NCBI GenBank assembly: GCA_009695275.1
Contig: SIBF01000011.1
Coordinates: 1-42,519, forward strand
Direction: 5' to 3'
Source: Pedosphaera sp.
GTDB lineage: Bacteria > Verrucomicrobiota > Verrucomicrobiia > Limisphaerales > F1-12-MAGs170
DNA length: 42,519 bases
Under the pieces are notes generated by a model. That model saw only the letters and a program-made list of their open reading frames with translations, had not been told where the DNA came from and made no database searches. Position 1 is the stretch's first letter, and each line of letters opens with the position of its first letter. The position numbers and the translations under genes were made by a program. This document shows, one piece after another, positions 1 to 10,100 of the stretch.

Positions 1-211
1 GCAACTCAATTCAAGAGCGCAAAGCCGACTTTCCAGTTCCACCCTTCAAAAAAATCAGCCGAGTTCACATTTTCCCCTGCCAATATCATTCAACCGCTCC
101 TGCGTTCTTGCCTTAACCGAAGAGAAAACTTTTCTTGAAGCAGCCCTGCTGGCCAGGCCGCGTCAAAATGTGTTGATTGGCAATTCGTCACAGAAACTAT
201 ATTAGTATCCG

Positions 212-3200
212 ATGAACCAACTGCGGACATTGACTCGATATGCCTCGGTGCTCGTAACGCTCTGCGCGCTCGCTGCTGTTACTCTTTCGGTGCGGGCCGA
301 TACCATAGGTGGCGCGGCGCCGGGCATTGACTTCAACCGCCAGATTCGGTCGATACTTTCGGAGAACTGCTTTGCTTGCCATGGCCCCGACGAAGGCACT
401 CGCAAAGCAAAGTTCCGGCTCGACAACAAAGAGGCCGCCTTCAAAGGAGGAAAATCCGGCTCGCCGTCGATCGTTCCAGGTAAACTCGACGAGAGTGAAT
501 TGATTAAACGCATCATTAGCGCGGACGAAGACGAAGTGATGCCACCGCCCAAATCACAGAAGAAGCTCACACCGGCGCAGATTGACCTATTGAAGCGGTG
601 GGTGGCTGAGGGTGCCGTTTGGCAAACGCACTGGGCTTACGAGAAGCCGATGCGCCAGGCACCGCCAGAGACAGCCGACAAGAGTTGGGGACGTAACGAA
701 ATTGACCGCTTCGTGTTGTCGCGCTTGGAGAAGGCGGAGCTCAAACCCTCGCCCGAAGCTGAAAGGACCACGCTCGTCCGCCGCGCCGCGCTTGATTTAA
801 CAGGTTTGCCGCCGAGCGTGGAAGAAGTGGAAGCCTATCTGAACGACAAAAATCCGGATGCGTATGAGAAAGTCGTGGACCGTCTGCTCACCTCGTCGCG
901 CTATGGCGAACACATGACCAAGTTCTGGCTCGATGCTGCCCGTTATGCTGATTCTCATGGGTATCACATCGACTCGAAGCGTGACATCTGGCCTTATCGC
1001 GAGTGGGTGATCAAAGCGTTTAATCAGAACATGCCATTCGATCAATTCACGACCGAACAGCTCGCCGGTGATTTGCTGCCGAACGCGACCACGAGCCAAA
1101 AAATCGCCTCCGGTTACGTGCGCTGCAATATGAGCACCGGTGAAGGCGGCTCCATCGACGCCGAATATCAGGCGAAGTACACTTTCGACCGCACCGAAAC
1201 CACGGCCACGATTTGGATGGGTTTGACCTGGACTTGCGCCCGCTGTCACACACACAAATACGATCCCATTACGCAGCGTGAATATTACGGCCTTTACTCG
1301 TTTTTCAACAACTTGAACGAGCCTGTCATGGACGGCAACAAGCCAAATCCCGACCCGTTCATTCAGTTGCCATCACCGGAACAGAAGACGCGCCAGGACG
1401 ATCTGAAGCAGTTCATCGCGGACGGCGCGAAGCAAATCGAGCGGCCTGTCCCCGAGTTGGACAAAGCGCAAGTGCCGTGGCAGGCGGACTGGCACAAGAG
1501 ATTGAGCGTCGGCTGGACGACTGTGAACCCCGCGACATCCCGCTCGGCGAACACCAATGGAGCCACGTTGAAAGTTTTGCCTGACTTGTCGATCCTCGCT
1601 GAAGGCCCAAAGCCAACTCAGGATGTCTATGAAGTTACGACCATTCTTTCGCCAGGAAGGCTTGCCGCGCTTCGAGTGGAAGCTTTGCCTCACGAATCCC
1701 TGCCTCACGGGAGAAGCGCCCGCGCGGACGATGGACGCTTTCGTCTGTCTGAAATCGAGGCGGAGATCATTGCAACCGACGGCGAAAGCAAGACCAACAA
1801 GCCAAAGAAACTGAAGTTCGTCCAAGCTGCATCGGATACGGCTGAGGGAAATTACGAAGCTCGCAAAGCCATCGATGGGAATGCCGACAGCGGATGGAGC
1901 GTTGGCACAAACTCTATCGCAGAACCGCACCAGGCGGTCTTGGTTTTGGGCGAACCGATGGAAGTGGCAGCCGGATCCGAGTTGCGGATTCGCTTGCGCT
2001 TCGAAGGTTCCGATCCGAGGCGAGCTCTCGGGCATTTCCGGCTCGCGATGGCCAGGGATACCGAGTTGGTGCAACTCCTGATACCCACCAAGCAAGAGCC
2101 CTGGCGAGTGCTCGGACCGTTCCAGAGCGAAGGACTTCAGGCCGGTTTCGTCAAAGCCTATCAGCCCGAGCAAGAGATCGATTTGAAGAAATCCTATCCG
2201 GGTGTGCGCGAGGAAATCAAGTGGACCGCTCGCCCCGAGCTTGAAGATGGCAAAGCACACTTGCTCGTTCACGAATTGCACGGCGTTCACGGCGCGTACT
2301 ATTTCTACCGGACGATCAAGGTCGGAGAAGATCGAAAGGCTGAGTTCACCCTGCGCGCCGACCAACTGTTCAAGGTTTGGCTGAACGGCCAGATGGTGCT
2401 TGAGCGCTCGACGCCGGCGAATCCTGCGGATGGACCGTCGAAAGCCACAGTGGATCTGAAAAAGGGGGAAAACAAACTTCTCGTGAAAGTGGTCAACCAC
2501 CAAAGTTATGCTTACTTCTCGTTCGATACTAACCTGGGCGGAGGCGATGTGTTATCGGCGGAAGTCGCGCCAATTCTCGCGGTGACGGAACAGCCGTCCC
2601 AGGGCGAGCTTACAAAGGTCCGTGACTTGTATCGCCGCGAGCATTCGGAAGAGTTCAAGCAACTGTTTGCGAATATGGAGCAGTTCCGCGCGGAGCAAAC
2701 GTCGCTTGAAGGAGCCATTCCCACGACGATGATCGCGAAAGAGCTGACGAAGCCGCGTGACACCTTCATGTTCGCGCGCGGCGAATACGATAAGCCTGGC
2801 GAAAAAGCTTCCGCAGGTGTGCCCTCGATATTGCCGCCGCTCCCGAAAGACGCGCCCACCAATCGGCTGGGTCTGGCCCAGTGGCTGGTCAGCCCGGACC
2901 ATCCGCTCACGGCGCGCGTCGCGGTCAATCGGATTTGGCAGCAGTATTTCGGCGTGGGTCTCGTCAAGACGGCTGAGGACTTTGGCGTTCAAGGCGAGCG
3001 GCCTTCCCATCCGGACCTGCTCGATTGGCTGGCCACTGAGTTCGTGCGAACGGGCTGGGATGTGAAGCGTTTGCAACGGATGATCGTCACCTCTGCGACT
3101 TACCGGCAATCTGCGAAGCTGACGTCTGAGTTGCTCCGTCGCGATCCCGAGAACCGTCTGCTGGCTCGCGGCTCGCGCTTCCGCGTCGATGCGGAAGGAG

Positions 3201-3805
3201 TGCGCGATATGGCGCTCTATTTGGGCGGCCTGCTCGTCGAGCGGACGGGCGGGCACAGCGTCAAGCCCTACGAGCCGTCCGGACTTTGGGAGGCTGTATC
3301 ATTCAATAACTCGCAAAAGTATGTTCCGGACATCGGCGAGAGCCAATACCGTCGCAGCCTTTATACCTATTGGAAGCGACAAAGTCCGCCGCCGAACATG
3401 TTGATCTTCGATGCGCCAACACGCGAGTACTGCGTTGTGAGGCGTCCACGGACGAACACGCCATTGCAAGCGCTCGCGCTGTTGAACGATCCGCAATTCG
3501 TCGAAAGCTCGAGGGCTTTCGCTCAACGTATTCTGCTCGAAGGCGGTGAGACCATCGAAAGTAGAATCGCCTTCGCCTTCCGGCTGGCGACGGCGCGCAA
3601 GCCAACACAGGGTGAAGTGGCTGTGCTTCAACAAGTGCTCGATCAGCATCTCGCCGATTACAAAAAGGACAAGGACGCCACGGACAAGTTGCTCGGCGTC
3701 GGAAGTTTTAAGGCAAAGGATTGCTTTGATCGAAGCGAGCTCGCCGCATGGACGACCATCGCCAGCATGATTTTGAACCTGGATGAGACAGTTACAAAAG
3801 GCTAG
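212..3805 (+). CDS. PSCyt1-DUF1549-DUF1553 (PSD1) secreted cytochrome-like protein
   Basis: A 1197-residue protein of the planctomycete/verrucomicrobial cytochrome family. A hydrophobic Sec-type signal peptide covers about residues 8-29. PSCyt1 follows with a c-type heme motif C53-x-x-C56-H57 and a possible axial Met at 110 (VMPPP). The DUF1549 domain (about 160-380) carries a second motif C342-A-R-C345-H346, then HKYDPITQREYYG. The middle (about 480-800) holds two beta-rich sandwich-like stretches, one discoidin-like and one with FKVWLNGQMVLE and a KKGENKLLVKV strand; these look like carbohydrate-binding or jelly-roll modules. The C-terminal DUF1553 domain has AVNRIWQQYFGVGLV and RRPRTNTPLQALALLNDP. 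The family is known from Planctomycetes and Verrucomicrobia, nearly always beside DUF1501; the reaction is not established. It is followed after 67 bp by a DUF1501 gene, so an operon is likely. Family assignment is firm, function unknown. Confidence 0.93.
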   Translation: MNQLRTLTRYASVLVTLCALAAVTLSVRADTIGGAAPGIDFNRQIRSILSENCFACHGPDEGTRKAKFRLDNKEAAFKGGKSGSPSIVPGKLDESELIKRIISADEDEVMPPPKSQKKLTPAQIDLLKRWVAEGAVWQTHWAYEKPMRQAPPETADKSWGRNEIDRFVLSRLEKAELKPSPEAERTTLVRRAALDLTGLPPSVEEVEAYLNDKNPDAYEKVVDRLLTSSRYGEHMTKFWLDAARYADSHGYHIDSKRDIWPYREWVIKAFNQNMPFDQFTTEQLAGDLLPNATTSQKIASGYVRCNMSTGEGGSIDAEYQAKYTFDRTETTATIWMGLTWTCARCHTHKYDPITQREYYGLYSFFNNLNEPVMDGNKPNPDPFIQLPSPEQKTRQDDLKQFIADGAKQIERPVPELDKAQVPWQADWHKRLSVGWTTVNPATSRSANTNGATLKVLPDLSILAEGPKPTQDVYEVTTILSPGRLAALRVEALPHESLPHGRSARADDGRFRLSEIEAEIIATDGESKTNKPKKLKFVQAASDTAEGNYEARKAIDGNADSGWSVGTNSIAEPHQAVLVLGEPMEVAAGSELRIRLRFEGSDPRRALGHFRLAMARDTELVQLLIPTKQEPWRVLGPFQSEGLQAGFVKAYQPEQEIDLKKSYPGVREEIKWTARPELEDGKAHLLVHELHGVHGAYYFYRTIKVGEDRKAEFTLRADQLFKVWLNGQMVLERSTPANPADGPSKATVDLKKGENKLLVKVVNHQSYAYFSFDTNLGGGDVLSAEVAPILAVTEQPSQGELTKVRDLYRREHSEEFKQLFANMEQFRAEQTSLEGAIPTTMIAKELTKPRDTFMFARGEYDKPGEKASAGVPSILPPLPKDAPTNRLGLAQWLVSPDHPLTARVAVNRIWQQYFGVGLVKTAEDFGVQGERPSHPDLLDWLATEFVRTGWDVKRLQRMIVTSATYRQSAKLTSELLRRDPENRLLARGSRFRVDAEGVRDMALYLGGLLVERTGGHSVKPYEPSGLWEAVSFNNSQKYVPDIGESQYRRSLYTYWKRQSPPPNMLIFDAPTREYCVVRRPRTNTPLQALALLNDPQFVESSRAFAQRILLEGGETIESRIAFAFRLATARKPTQGEVAVLQQVLDQHLADYKKDKDATDKLLGVGSFKAKDCFDRSELAAWTTIASMILNLDETVTKG

Positions 3806-3872
3806 GCCCATCTAAGTTGGTTGGCACAATAGACAAGACGTTGGATTGCCTGCATTTTCCGAAACAAAATTT

Positions 3873-5324
3873 ATGGACCCACTAAGAGAGCACAGTTTGT
3901 TGTTAACCCGACGACATTTCTTCAGTCGCATGGCCGCGGGCATTGGCACCGCGGCATTGGGCTCGCTGATGAACCCTGATTTGTTCAGCAGCTTCGCCAA
4001 CGGGGCCGCCAAAGGCGCGCTCGGCAATCCGCATTTCGCGCCGAAAGCCAAACGGGTCATTTACCTTTTCATGGCTGGCGGGCCGGCGCAGATGGAATTG
4101 CTCGACTACAAACCTGAGCTGGAGAAGCTGCACAACTCCGAATTGCCCGAGTCCGTCCGCATGGGCCAACGCATCACCACGATGACCTCGGGCCAGAAGG
4201 CATTTCCAGTGGTGAAGCCGATCTTCAAGTTCTCGCGCCAGGGAAAGTGCGGGACTTGGATCAGTGAACTCTTGCCGCATATCGGCGGCATCGCGGACGA
4301 CATCTGCATCATAAAAACGATTAATACTGAAGCGATCAACCACGACCCCGCGATCACTTGCATTCAGACCGGTTTCCAGCAACCAGGCCGGCCATGCATT
4401 GGGTCCTGGCTGAGCTACGGCCTGGGCAATGACAACGAAAATCTTCCCTCCTTCATTGTCATGATTTCAAGCGGCAAGGAAAGCGATCAGCCGCTTTACA
4501 CCCGTTTGTGGAGCGCTGGTTTCCTGCCGTCCGAATATCAGGGCGTGCAATTCCGCGGCACCGGCGATCCAGTGCTCTATTTATCAAATCCTCCGGGAGT
4601 TTCGAGCTCGACGCGTCGTCGCATGCTGGACGGGATTGCACAACTTAACTCCAAGCAATTCGACACATTCGCCGATCCTGAGATCAGCACGCGCATTGCT
4701 CAATACGAAATGGGTTTTCGCATGCAAAGCTCGGTGCCGGAGTTGGTCGATGTTTCAGGTGAATCGGAGAGCACGCTGGAGATGTATGGTCCCGACGTGA
4801 AGAAGGCGGGATCGTTTGCTTACAACTGTCTGCTCGCGCGTCGCATGGCCGAGCGAGGCGTGCGTTTCATCCAACTGTATCATCGCGGCTGGGATCAGCA
4901 CGGCAACCTGCCGAAGCGCATTCGCGAGCAAGTCAAGGATACTGACCAGGCCAGTGCCGCTCTCGTCAAAGATCTCAAACAGCGCGGCATGCTCGACGAC
5001 ACGCTCGTCGTTTGGGGCGGCGAATTCGGGCGCACGGTTTATAGCCAGGGAAAAATCGAGCCGGATAACTATGGCCGCGATCATCACGGACGATGTTATT
5101 CAATTTGGATGGCGGGCGGCGGTGTCAAAGGGGGCATTACCTACGGCGAAACCGACGATTACTGTTACAATATCGCCGAGAACCCAGTCCACATCCACGA
5201 CCAAAACGCCACCATTTTACACTGCCTTGGTGTTGAGCACGAGAAGCTGACCTATCGGTTCCAAGGGCGCGACTTCCGCCTCACCGACATTCACGGTCAG
5301 GTGGTAAAGGGCATTCTTGCGTAA
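3873..5324 (+). CDS. DUF1501 protein with Tat-like signal
   Basis: A 483-residue DUF1501 protein, a family with a sulfatase/alkaline-phosphatase-like fold. The ATG at 3873 is preferred over an in-frame TTG at 3846, because it places the twin-arginine segment [13 protein letters not shown] close to the N-terminus, as in homologues. Family motifs seen are [16 protein letters not shown] near the N-terminus, WGGEFGRT, and [21 protein letters not shown] followed by a C-terminal [12 protein letters not shown]. The His/Asp/Glu-rich GEFGRT and GRDHH segments are candidate metal or substrate ligands. It lies directly downstream of the PSCyt/DUF1553 gene. This pairing recurs at 10550-14373, which argues that the two products act together in the periplasm. 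The substrate is not known. Confidence 0.92.
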   Translation: MDPLREHSLLLTRRHFFSRMAAGIGTAALGSLMNPDLFSSFANGAAKGALGNPHFAPKAKRVIYLFMAGGPAQMELLDYKPELEKLHNSELPESVRMGQRITTMTSGQKAFPVVKPIFKFSRQGKCGTWISELLPHIGGIADDICIIKTINTEAINHDPAITCIQTGFQQPGRPCIGSWLSYGLGNDNENLPSFIVMISSGKESDQPLYTRLWSAGFLPSEYQGVQFRGTGDPVLYLSNPPGVSSSTRRRMLDGIAQLNSKQFDTFADPEISTRIAQYEMGFRMQSSVPELVDVSGESESTLEMYGPDVKKAGSFAYNCLLARRMAERGVRFIQLYHRGWDQHGNLPKRIREQVKDTDQASAALVKDLKQRGMLDDTLVVWGGEFGRTVYSQGKIEPDNYGRDHHGRCYSIWMAGGGVKGGITYGETDDYCYNIAENPVHIHDQNATILHCLGVEHEKLTYRFQGRDFRLTDIHGQVVKGILA

Positions 5325-5371
5325 AAGGCGTGCCCCAAATTAATCATCGAGCTTCCAACAATCCGACCTCG

Positions 5372-6481
5372 TTAAATCGTCAGCGCCCGTTCGCGCGCCA
5401 CGACCTTCCATCGGCCCGTGGCTTGGCCGTTCTTCACGACCACGGCCTCGGAGTGCAATGCGACAGTCGGACAAATGTGGCGAGGCACGCCATACAGAAC
5501 GTCACCCACCCTAAATTCGTTCGCCCTGGGCGTCTCGATGACAAGATGCTCCTCGCTATGATTGGTCGCTGAAGCATCGGGAAGGTCGAGAAACTGAACC
5601 CGCGGATGGGGATTCTCGGCAGCCACCGCTTTGTGACCGAGATCGAGGCAGAGAAGATTTGCTCTTGGCTTGCTGATGACGCGCGTTAAGAGCAGAGCCG
5701 CAGGCAAAAATTCGAGGTCTGGCAATTTGTCAGTATAGCTAAAGTCCCAAAGCAGGGTGGTGCCTGGACTGCACTCGACATCTGGTCTGCGCGCGTGAAT
5801 CGGAAACGTCGGAGTTCCGCCAGCCACAACCTTGGGAACAGGCAGACCTGCTTTCAACAGTTCCTGGCGGAGCGCGCTCACGAGGGCGAAAGCCGCGTCA
5901 CAAATGTTGGTTCGCTCCGCAACGTCGGTCTGATTGATATGGCCGTCATAGGCGTGAAGCCCACCCGGCCGCAGACCAGTGGATTGAGCGATCAGGCGAT
6001 AAAGTTCAACCGCCCGGGGCCCGGGTGCGACTCCCGTCCGGTGCATTCCGCTATCGACATCCAGCAATAAATCGAGACTGACCCCCGCTTCGGCGAAGGC
6101 ATTCGCCAATAAGCGGATCGCGTCCGCGTCATCAGCGATGGCCGAGAACTTCGTGTTCGGGAATGTTTTTACCAACTGGACGAGCCGCTTCACATTAGGG
6201 CCCACAGGTTGATAGGCCAGCAACACATCCGCAGCGCCGCAAGCCGCGACCATCTCGGTTTCGGCGATTGTCGCGCATTTGAATTTGGAAATGCCGAACC
6301 CCATCTGCATTCGGATCACCTCCGGTAGCTTATGCGTCTTGATATGAGGACGAAGCCGCGCAACATCACGCACGATCTCCACCATTCGACGAACGTTATG
6401 TTCGACCCGGTCCGGATAGATCAGCAAAGAGGGGGAAGGGACTTCACTTACATTGGCGACGGTGTACCAGGAACTCGACAT
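5372..6481 (-). CDS. D-threonine aldolase / D-serine dehydratase-like PLP enzyme
   Basis: A 369-residue fold-type III PLP enzyme with an alanine-racemase-like N-terminal barrel and a DSD1-type C-terminal domain. The PLP lysine is probably K48 in RPHIKTHK, the signature shared by D-threonine aldolases and eukaryotic-type D-serine dehydratases. MHRTGV and AYDGHIN are also typical. Near the C-terminus the pair H335-x-C337 (RHICPT) matches the metal site of the D-serine dehydratase group. Members cleave or deaminate D-hydroxy amino acids in the cytoplasm; sequence alone does not separate aldolase from dehydratase. It starts 30 bp after the RidA-like gene on the same strand, so the two are probably co-transcribed. 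The start ATG at 6481 gives normal family length. Confidence 0.9.
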   Translation of the reverse strand: MSSSWYTVANVSEVPSPSLLIYPDRVEHNVRRMVEIVRDVARLRPHIKTHKLPEVIRMQMGFGISKFKCATIAETEMVAACGAADVLLAYQPVGPNVKRLVQLVKTFPNTKFSAIADDADAIRLLANAFAEAGVSLDLLLDVDSGMHRTGVAPGPRAVELYRLIAQSTGLRPGGLHAYDGHINQTDVAERTNICDAAFALVSALRQELLKAGLPVPKVVAGGTPTFPIHARRPDVECSPGTTLLWDFSYTDKLPDLEFLPAALLLTRVISKPRANLLCLDLGHKAVAAENPHPRVQFLDLPDASATNHSEEHLVIETPRANEFRVGDVLYGVPRHICPTVALHSEAVVVKNGQATGRWKVVARERALTI

Positions 6482-6511
6482 GGCGTTGAAAATTGGAGAA
6501 GAGCGTTGCGC

Positions 6512-6976
6512 CTATTTTTCGATTTCAAAAATGGCTTCGACCTCGACCGCGATGTTACCGGGCAAGGCGGCCATCCCCACAGCGCTGCGCGCGCCAACGC
6601 CGTTGTCTTTACCGAACACATCTGCAAAGAGTTCGCTGCAACCATTGATCACTGCGGGATGCTCGCGGAAATCGTGCGTGCTATTGACCATTCCGAGCAG
6701 CTTCACCAGGCGTTTGACTCGATCCAAGCTGCCCAGTTGATCACGAAGCGTGGCGAGTATCGTCAATCCCACCTGGCGGGCCGCCAACTTGCCGGCTTGC
6801 AAATCAAGATCATCTCCAACCCGCCCAACCATCAGCGACAAGTCGGCTCTCAGAGGGCCATGCCCCGACACATAAGCCAAATTATCCACAATCACGACCG
6901 GTTTATAGACGCCTGCGGGCTTGGGTGCCGGGGGAAGTTCAAGTTTCAGTTCTTTGACGCGAGCTTCTGCATTCAT
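6512..6976 (-). CDS. RidA/YjgF family protein
   Basis: A 154-residue RidA-family protein of the longer YjgF-like subgroup. VDNLAYVSGHGP matches the substrate-facing strand. The C-terminal signature GARSAVGMAALPGNIAVEVEA contains R130, equivalent to the arginine that binds the carboxylate of enamine/imine substrates in RidA. The LP and VEVEAI elements are also conserved. RidA proteins hydrolyse reactive 2-aminoacrylate-type intermediates released by PLP enzymes. The next gene on the strand, 30 bp downstream, is a PLP enzyme that could release such an intermediate, which makes a detoxifying partner role plausible (inference). The ATG start is unambiguous. A gap of 140 bp separates it from the end of the upstream WD40 gene, so it could have its own promoter. 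Confidence 0.9.
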   Translation of the reverse strand: MNAEARVKELKLELPPAPKPAGVYKPVVIVDNLAYVSGHGPLRADLSLMVGRVGDDLDLQAGKLAARQVGLTILATLRDQLGSLDRVKRLVKLLGMVNSTHDFREHPAVINGCSELFADVFGKDNGVGARSAVGMAALPGNIAVEVEAIFEIEK

Positions 6977-7116
6977 GGAGATGTTCTATGTTGGATAGGT
7001 TAACCGTTTTTGAATGGCTAAGCATTCATTGGTTGCAGTTCCGCAGGCAAGACTTTTTCTGCGGGATCTGCAAAGCAATATCCGGCACCGCAACGGCAAG
7101 GACAACGATGGCCGCT

Positions 7117-10100
7117 TCACTGGTCTTTGGATGGCACGAAGGCCGTTAGCACTTTGCCGTCTGTGCCGTTCCAGACTCGCAACACGCTGTCTTGGCCACC
7201 TGCCACGACAATCCTGCCGTCCGCGCTGACCGCCGCCGAGTGCATGAAGTCGATCACACCGTCGAAGGAGCGGACTTTATCGCCGTTTTCTTTAACCGTG
7301 CGAACTTGGTTGTCACCGGAACAGGCCAAGGTTTGGTCGGTCGTTCCAACAAAAGTTATCGAGGTAACTTCTTTGGTAAAGCCCTCGATCGTCTTCTTTC
7401 TCTCGCCGGTAACAAAATCCCACATCTTGATGACATTGTCCGCGCCGGAACTCGCCAGGGTTCTCCCGTCTCTCTTCCAACTCACCCCAAGTACGTGGTG
7501 AGTGTGACCTTCGAACGACTTAACGATTTTGCCAGTGGCTAGCTCGACGACCTTCACAAATTTGTCGGCGGCACCGGAAGCCAGATGTTTTCCGTCAGCG
7601 GAAAAATCGAGACTGAAAACGGCGTCGCTATGAATGTTCTTAAGCTCTTGGACTAACTTGCCATCAGCCAATGCCCAAATCTTGATTTCACCACCACGGG
7701 TCGGTTCCCCGCTTCCAGTCGCCAGCAGCTTGCCATCAGGGCTGAACCGGAGCGCGTTGACGCGATCCACGATCGGAGATGTGGCGTCGTCTGTTCCGAT
7801 GACTCTTTCGAGTGTCCAGGCCGGATTTGCGTCCCAAACCACCGCAGCGTGATCGGATGCCGATAAAACCAAGGCACCCTCCTTGCCATAGGCGACCGCC
7901 GAAACCGATCCTTTGTGGCCCTTGAACGTTTCAAACGCCGTTCCATCCTCCGCGCTCCAAGTATGAACGAGCTGATCATCCCCGCCGGTGCCAAGCGTGA
8001 GATTGTCAGGCGAGAATGCGATCGTTCGAATTGCTTTCTCTGCCTCGGATGCTGCCTTCTTCGACAACTGCACATCGGCGTCGGCCTTTTTCTGTTCCAC
8101 TTCGGCGGTTTGCAAAGCACTCTTTGCTGCTGTTATCGTCTCGACAGCTTGGCCCACTGATTTCTTGGCCAATTGCAGCTCGTTTTCCGCATTGGGTTTT
8201 GCGAGTTCCGCCTTTTTGAATTCCTTTTCGGCGTCTGCAATTGTCTTGATCGCTGCCGTGATTTTGTTCGTGCCCTGCTTCTGCTTTTCATCCGCGTCCG
8301 CAGTGATTTTATCGAAAAGCGGCTTGATTTGTCCTGCTGCAAATGATTTGGCAGCGACATTGTCGATGGCTTTTTCCGCCAAAGTTTTCGCATCCGCCGC
8401 CGCCTTTGATTTGGCGTTCGCGTCAGCCGCCATGCTCTCCGCAATGCCCTTGGCCTTGAGCGCGACTGCTGCCACGTCAGCAGCTAATTTGTTGGCAGGT
8501 GTCTTCGCGGCTTCGGCAGTTTCGTCCTCCGCAGCAGCTTTTGTCTTCGCGGCGACTGCTGCCGTATCCGAAGCGATGCGGTCGCTGATCCGTTTGGTTT
8601 CCGCCGCTTGGTCCGCAGGTACCGTAGCTTGAGCTGCCTTTTCGACAGCGGCCTTTGCCTCTACCGCAGCTTTCTTAGCCGCCTTGTCGGCGGTTTGAAA
8701 ATCCTCGGTGACTTTCTTGATTTCCGCCCGCAACGTCACCAGAGCCTTTTCCGCGTCAGACTTCGCGGTTTTGGCGGTTTCCACCAATTTCTGTTTTTCT
8801 TCGAATGACTTTTCCGCCACTTTCACGGCATCAGTCGCTTTGCCGACACGGTCCACTTGGGCTTTGTGCTGGGTTTCGGCGGTCTGCAAACCCGTTTTCC
8901 GATAAGTCACTTCGCTAGCAGAAAAAGCCAGCGAGCGCTCTGAATCCTGGAAGACTTCTTGCCTGTAACGATCTCCCTTCAACTCCGCAATCTGCTTCCC
9001 GTCCTTTGAATCCCAAAGCTTGGCGAAATTGTTCGTGCCTGCCGAAGCGAACCTTTTTCCGTCGGGCCGAACCGCAACGCTCGCAATAGGACTTCCGTGT
9101 TTCATCTCACGGATCGACTGCCCCTTTTCGACGTTCCAGTGCCGAATCGAGCCGTCCGGGCTTCCAGAGATAATCTCGTTCCCAGCAGGAAGAATTGTGT
9201 CGAGACAACTGATCGACCCAACATGCCCCTTCAATTCTTTAAGTGCCGTCAGTTCTCCTTTTGCAGCATCTGGCAGTTTCCAGATGTGAATCAATTTGTC
9301 GGCGCCGCCCGTGCCAATTTGCTTCCCCGCAGCGACCCAAGTCAAAGCATTCACTGCATCCGAAGTTTCCGCTTCAGTGAACAGTTCACCATCGGGCAGA
9401 CTCCAAATCCTGATCTTCTTATCGACAGAGCCTGACGCGAGCTTCGTGCCATCAGGAGAGAACTTCAGGATCGAGATGGCTTTTTCAGCGCCGCCAAGCA
9501 GCTTGACTTCTTTGCCGCTCGCCAAGTCGAACAATTTAACCTTCCCATCTTCGCTGCCGGTGGCCAGCCATTCGCCATCGGGACTGATCGCGACCGTTTT
9601 CCACGTGTTGGTCTCGGTGTCGGAGAAGCTCAGCTTCTGAACATTTTTGGTCCGACGCCAGAGTTTTGCTTGGCGGTAATCCCCCGAAGCCAGGAGAGTG
9701 CCATCTGGGTTGAATGCCAGCGAGTGTACCATGTCTCGGTGAGCCACTTTGTGATTTTGGTAGATACTCTCCTTCGACAACTGCGTGTCCGCTAATCGTG
9801 CCACGAGCTGTCCCGAAGAGATATGGTAAATGAAAATCTGATTGGCCCGCCCACAGGCGGCAAACTGGCCGTCCGCAGTCAACGCAACGGCGTAGATCGG
9901 ATTCAAGGTTTGCGGCAGGGACTTCCACGCTATGGCCGCCGCGGCGTGAACTTCTCCTTTCGCTCCCTGATCGATCCAAAGCTTCAGCAGGCCCAGCTCC
10001 TGAGGCGTTAAGTTGGATGCAGCTACTTTATTGTCTCTCGGCGGCATCATGGGGTCGCTCTGATGAGCAGCCGCCTTTAACAGCAAACTTTCCGCGCCAC

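Noticed and set aside
173-203. TTGATT...TATATT promoter-like pair before the first gene
   Set aside because: Spacing is 19 bp and the -10 would lie only 8 bp from the ATG, too close for a leader; not strong enough to report as a promoter.
1373-2503. 376-residue open frame on the minus strand inside the first DUF1549/DUF1553 gene
   Set aside because: It is the antisense shadow of a well-supported gene; no domain, signal or start context supports it.
7988-8632. 214-residue plus-strand frame rich in Ala/Ser/Phe inside the cytochrome-WD40 gene
   Set aside because: It is the complement of the Ala/Lys-rich coiled-coil coding region; low complexity explains the long open frame.
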